Origin: Microcoleaceae cyanobacterium UBA9251
Lineage (GTDB): Bacteria > Cyanobacteriota > Cyanobacteriia > Cyanobacteriales > Microcoleaceae
Assembly (NCBI GenBank): GCA_003542015.1
Contig: DPLL01000218.1
Span: 789-9,147, forward strand
Length of the DNA: 8,359 bases
Direction of reading: 5' to 3'
In this document: positions 6,029-8,359 of the stretch, one piece after another
Layout of the letters: each line of letters starts with the position of its first letter
Numbering within the stretch: position 1 is the stretch's first letter
Notes under the pieces: model-generated
Told to the model about the DNA's origin: nothing
Database searches by the model: none
The model's input: only the letters and a program-made list of their open reading frames with translations
Program-made: the position numbers and the translations under genes

Positions 6029-7399
6029 ATGATGACAAATATCGACTGGGATCAAGTTTTAGATAGTATCTCAGAGAATGCAGCAGAGCCAGAAGTCGAA
6101 GATCGATTTGTCAAACCCCTTCTAAATGCACTTGGATTCAGCCCTGATGAGTGGGTACAACAGTTTAAAACAGGAAAGGGTCCTGCTGATTTTGCTGCTC
6201 GCAAGAATGACGAGGGTGATAAATTTTCAGTTTCTAAGATTAACCCAAACTTAGTCATTGAAGTTAAAGGCAGAGTATCAGGAAAGGCAATCATTAACTT
6301 AGCAGAAGGTACTCCCATGTACAAAAAAGCTAAAGAACAGATAACAGGTTATCTTCTTGCTCCTAAGTGCCAAACATCTCAATGGGGTATAATCACTAAC
6401 TCAACAGATATCCAGCTATTCCGCAGACATGGTAAAATCGTACTACCTGCTACTAACTGCATGAGGATAACCCAAAATAACATCATTGACATTATTACTA
6501 GAATTAAGAAATTGCTGGACAACCAACCCAAAGCTTTAACAATTTGCATCTATAATGATAAGGGAGGTGTGGGAAAAACTACAACTACAATCAACTTGGC
6601 TGCGATTCTTCGACAACAGCAGAAAAAAGTGCTGGTTGTTGACTTCGATCCACAACAAGGAGATTTAACAGATTCATTAGGCTTACAGGAGGGAAAAGTC
6701 AAATTATCTGATTGCCTGGTTGATGAATCATTGAATGTTAAAGAAACTATTCAACCCTTTAATCTAAAGAATAAAGCAGGTCAATTAGTTAAGATGTTTG
6801 ATGTCATCCCATCTGATTCAGGGTTATCGAAGTTCATGGGTTATGAGTATGAAGCAAAAATTGAGAAAGGTTCAGCAAGGCTGCGAGATTTGCTTGATAT
6901 TTTTGTTCGTCATTATGATTACATCTTAATTGATGCGCCTACGAGCTGGACTTTTTTTAGTAAAAGCTGTGTGATAGCTTCCGATGTAATCCTCATGCCA
7001 ACAGAACACAATAACTTTTCATCTTTAAAAAATGCTGCTAAAGTGATTAAATACTTCTTACCTGAAGTTAAGAAGCTTAGGCAGGACGGTGGTCCCATTG
7101 CCTTGCCGATATTTTTCAACAGACATAAAGAAACAGAGGCTTCAATCAAAAGAGCAAATGCAGAAATTAAAGCAATTATTACAGTTAAGAAAGGAGAAAC
7201 TGATATTCTAGATCCTAATCTCTTACCCTATTATTGGCCTAAATATACAAAAGCGGTGACTGACACAACTATATTCTATGTTCCAGAATATGAAGTTGTT
7301 TCAAGCGCAGCTTTTTCTCGAAAACCAGCGGCTTTTCAACACAAAAAAGCCGCTGAATATTACTTAAAATTAGCGAAGGAGTATTTTTTGTATGAGTAA
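6029..7399 (+). CDS. PD-(D/E)XK nuclease domain fused to a ParA-type ATPase
   Basis: This 456-residue protein has two complete-looking domains. Residues ~1-150 resemble the N-terminal nuclease of type I restriction subunit HsdR and related PD-(D/E)XK enzymes: an acidic helix EVEDRFVKPLLNALGF (22-37), Asp54 in GPADF, Glu78-x-Lys80 in LVIEVKGR, and a QxxxY element (Gln104-Tyr108), then GIITNSTDIQLF (120-131). Residues ~168-450 are a ParA/MinD-like ATPase. It has deviant Walker A KGGVGKTT (178-185), with the signature lysine at 178, then VVDFDPQQGDLT (203-214) and Walker B ILIDAPTS (299-306, Asp302). ParA proteins normally begin with a helix-turn-helix or directly with the ATPase; here a nuclease takes that place. 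All key residues are present, so both activities look intact. AGGTG at 6021-6025 is better spaced for the second of the two ATGs (6032). The downstream gene overlaps by 8 bp. The role is unknown: partition-like positioning, defence or element maintenance. Confidence 0.85.
   Translation: MMTNIDWDQVLDSISENAAEPEVEDRFVKPLLNALGFSPDEWVQQFKTGKGPADFAARKNDEGDKFSVSKINPNLVIEVKGRVSGKAIINLAEGTPMYKKAKEQITGYLLAPKCQTSQWGIITNSTDIQLFRRHGKIVLPATNCMRITQNNIIDIITRIKKLLDNQPKALTICIYNDKGGVGKTTTTINLAAILRQQQKKVLVVDFDPQQGDLTDSLGLQEGKVKLSDCLVDESLNVKETIQPFNLKNKAGQLVKMFDVIPSDSGLSKFMGYEYEAKIEKGSARLRDLLDIFVRHYDYILIDAPTSWTFFSKSCVIASDVILMPTEHNNFSSLKNAAKVIKYFLPEVKKLRQDGGPIALPIFFNRHKETEASIKRANAEIKAIITVKKGETDILDPNLLPYYWPKYTKAVTDTTIFYVPEYEVVSSAAFSRKPAAFQHKKAAEYYLKLAKEYFLYE
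7326..7355 (+). promoter_or_regulatory. Perfect 11-bp-stem inverted repeat before the ParB-like gene
   Basis: CAGCGGCTTTT (7326-7336) and AAAAGCCGCTG (7345-7355) are exact inverted repeats around an eight-base loop, inside the last codons of the ParA-fusion gene and 36 bp before the next ATG. It is not followed by a U-run, so an intrinsic terminator is unlikely. It may be an mRNA hairpin tuning translation of the downstream gene, or a centromere-like DNA-binding site. Confidence 0.5.
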
Positions 7400-8174
7400 T
7401 TCTGAGAACATCGGTAAGTTAATGCACTTGAAGTTATCTAAAATTGAGTCAGCAGAACCATGCTCTGAGTCAGAGTTTATCATTGCCGGAGCCGCCGAAG
7501 CCGTCTTGCAAGCAGGTAATCGCAATTGGATTCCGATTATCGTTAAAGAAACAGGCGACTATCAGTATCAAGTTGTGAGCAATCACTTTGTCTATGCTGT
7601 AGCTCAACAAGCCAAATTAGATTTAGTATGGTGTATTGTCATTGACCCAAAACCATCAAATATTGAACAAGCGAAGATTCTAGCGCGAGAAGCAAATCCC
7701 AAAGTTAATCTTAGTACAGCATCAAAAGATACTATTATAGCTGTACTTAAATACTTAGTTCAAGAACATAATTGGAAGACAGTAAAACCAGTTGAAGCTG
7801 CCAATAAAATTTTAGCATCTAACCGGGAGCAATGGTCAGATTTTATCCCTTTGACTAAGCTACAATGTGGTTTAACTAAGGCGAGATTGGATTGTATTGC
7901 TAAAGTATTTACTATATCGCCACCACCGCCACCACCGCCACCGCCTGAAAAAGTCAGCGTGAAACGTGCATCAAGAGATGAGATTTTCGATCGTCTCAAT
8001 TACTTATCAACCAATAAAATAGGAGGCTTTGAAAATATTGATGCCGAAAAAACAGCCGATGCTATTTTCAACGCGAATAAAGGCAAGTGGAAAAGCCTAA
8101 CCCCAATTCCCAGACTTGAACCCGGCCTTGATACTGCCAAAATGAAGACCTTTAAAACCCTATTTACCCTGTAA
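7392..8174 (+). CDS. ParB-N-like protein with a duplicated C-terminal domain and polyproline linker
   Basis: The 260-residue protein overlaps the ParA-fusion gene by 8 bp (ATGAGTAA) and has AAGGAG at 7376-7381, ten bases upstream, so the pair is translationally coupled. Residues ~12-86 have the pattern of the ParB/Srx N-terminal fold: a LSKIES strand, WIPIIVKETGDYQYQVVSNHFVYAV (46-70) and VWCIVID (79-85). The usual G-E-R-R-x-x-A CTP/DNA-contact motif is replaced by SNHFVYA, so CTP binding is doubtful. Two related domains follow, at ~110-174 and ~193-260. They share A-S-K/R-D, L-x-Y-L, a conserved N-K/R-x-x-W, then PL/I-x-x-L-x-x-GL and a final F. Nine consecutive prolines (177-185) separate them. 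I do not recognise the duplicated domain; a DNA- or protein-binding role is likely. Position next to a ParA ATPase supports a ParB-like partner, but this is inference. Confidence 0.75.
   Translation: MSNSENIGKLMHLKLSKIESAEPCSESEFIIAGAAEAVLQAGNRNWIPIIVKETGDYQYQVVSNHFVYAVAQQAKLDLVWCIVIDPKPSNIEQAKILAREANPKVNLSTASKDTIIAVLKYLVQEHNWKTVKPVEAANKILASNREQWSDFIPLTKLQCGLTKARLDCIAKVFTISPPPPPPPPPEKVSVKRASRDEIFDRLNYLSTNKIGGFENIDAEKTADAIFNANKGKWKSLTPIPRLEPGLDTAKMKTFKTLFTL
7920..7946 (+). repeat. CCA/CCG codon repeat encoding nine prolines
   Basis: Nine proline codons (CCA, CCG and a final CCT) lie in frame between the two duplicated domains of the ParB-like protein. Units of three bases keep the frame, so replication slippage would change linker length rather than switch the gene off. 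Confidence 0.85.
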
Positions 8175-8257
8175 AACTAGGTGAAGTGGTGTTATTGTCA
8201 TCTCAAATACATCTTTTTAACTAAATATATTTATCGCTCCGATCGCTAAATATATTA
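8175..8257. other. AT-rich region after the operon with a 25-bp-period direct repeat
   Basis: CTAAATATATT occurs at 8221-8231 and again at 8246-8256, separated by a stretch holding CGATCG. No clear terminator hairpin follows the ParB-like gene, and no gene is seen on either strand to the window end. The pair could be iteron-like or a remnant; with only two copies it stays undefined. Confidence 0.4.
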
Positions 8258-8280
8258 ATGTGCAAAAATGTCAAGCGGAC
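8258..8280. repeat. 23-bp direct repeat, right copy
   Basis: Matches 5885-5907 at 21 of 23 positions in the same orientation; the differences are T to A at position 7 and C to G at position 21. On the minus strand it contains TTGACA with a TATTTA-like box 16 bp downstream, so it may be promoter-like. It marks the right border of the accessory operon. Confidence 0.75.
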
Positions 8281-8288
8281 GATCGAAC

Positions 8289-8323
8289 GATTTGAGATTT
8301 TGGATTTGATCTTTGAGATTGAC
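8289..8323. repeat. Degenerate heptanucleotide tandem repeat
   Basis: Units GATTTGA, GATTTTG, GATTTGA, TCTTTGA and GATTGAC follow each other with a 7-base period. The tract is intergenic and closely related to the one inside the acetyltransferase gene at 149-186, in the same orientation. It fits the STRR type of cyanobacterial repeats. Confidence 0.65.
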
Positions 8324-8359
8324 TCCGACGATCGAACTCCAAGTCCGTAAACAACAGTT

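Noticed and set aside
7760..7999. Minus-strand open frame with a polyglycine run
   Set aside because: The glycines are simply the antisense of the proline codons in the ParB-like gene.
6029..8174. Ordinary plasmid parAB locus
   Set aside because: The ParA carries a nuclease in place of a helix-turn-helix, the partner lacks the GERR motif and a recognisable helix-turn-helix, and no replication gene or canonical parS sequence is seen.
5885..8280. Insertion sequence or transposon
   Set aside because: No transposase is encoded and the bordering repeats are direct, not inverted; called only as repeats.
8175..8359. Intrinsic terminator after the ParB-like gene
   Set aside because: No GC-rich stem followed by a T-run could be found in this stretch.

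Overview
The window looks like a chromosomal piece of a filamentous (Oscillatoriales-type) cyanobacterium. The CGATCG core of the HIP1 octamer (GCGATCGC) is abundant in the left half, degenerate heptanucleotide repeats of the cyanobacterial STRR style occur at both ends, and RTX-type calcium-binding proteins with the final GLTF motif usual in these organisms are present. This assignment is an inference from sequence style; no RNA gene or other phylogenetic marker is present.

Layout. (1) 1-629, minus strand: a small single-pass membrane protein overlaps a GNAT acetyltransferase that runs off the left edge. The overlap, a Shine-Dalgarno-like GAGGG and a TTG codon suggest a translationally coupled pair. 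(2) 767-3672, plus strand: two tandem paralogues, each a class-3-lipase-like alpha/beta hydrolase domain fused to C-terminal RTX repeats. Both are probably exported by a type I system encoded elsewhere. (3) 3673-3765: a convergent intergenic gap made almost wholly of two copies of a 46-bp repeat, each able to form a hairpin. (4) 3766-5133, minus strand: a 12-helix AmpG-like MFS permease.

(5) 5302-8280: an accessory island nearly free of CGATCG. It holds a stand-alone BsuBI/PstI-type restriction endonuclease catalytic domain (minus strand). Diverging from it are a 12-codon reading frame with an excellent ribosome-binding site and a two-gene operon. The first operon gene fuses an N-terminal PD-(D/E)XK nuclease domain of the HsdR-N kind to a complete ParA/MinD-type ATPase. 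The second overlaps it by 8 bp and encodes a ParB-N-like fold that lacks the usual arginine motif, followed by two copies of a domain of about 65 residues separated by nine prolines. Two 23-bp near-identical direct repeats (5885-5907 and 8258-8280) bracket the operon.

The most interesting candidate for an undescribed system is this nuclease-ParA plus ParB-like pair. Its architecture resembles a partition system whose ATPase carries a DNA-cleaving domain. A defence, plasmid-interference or mobile-element-maintenance role is plausible but is inference only.
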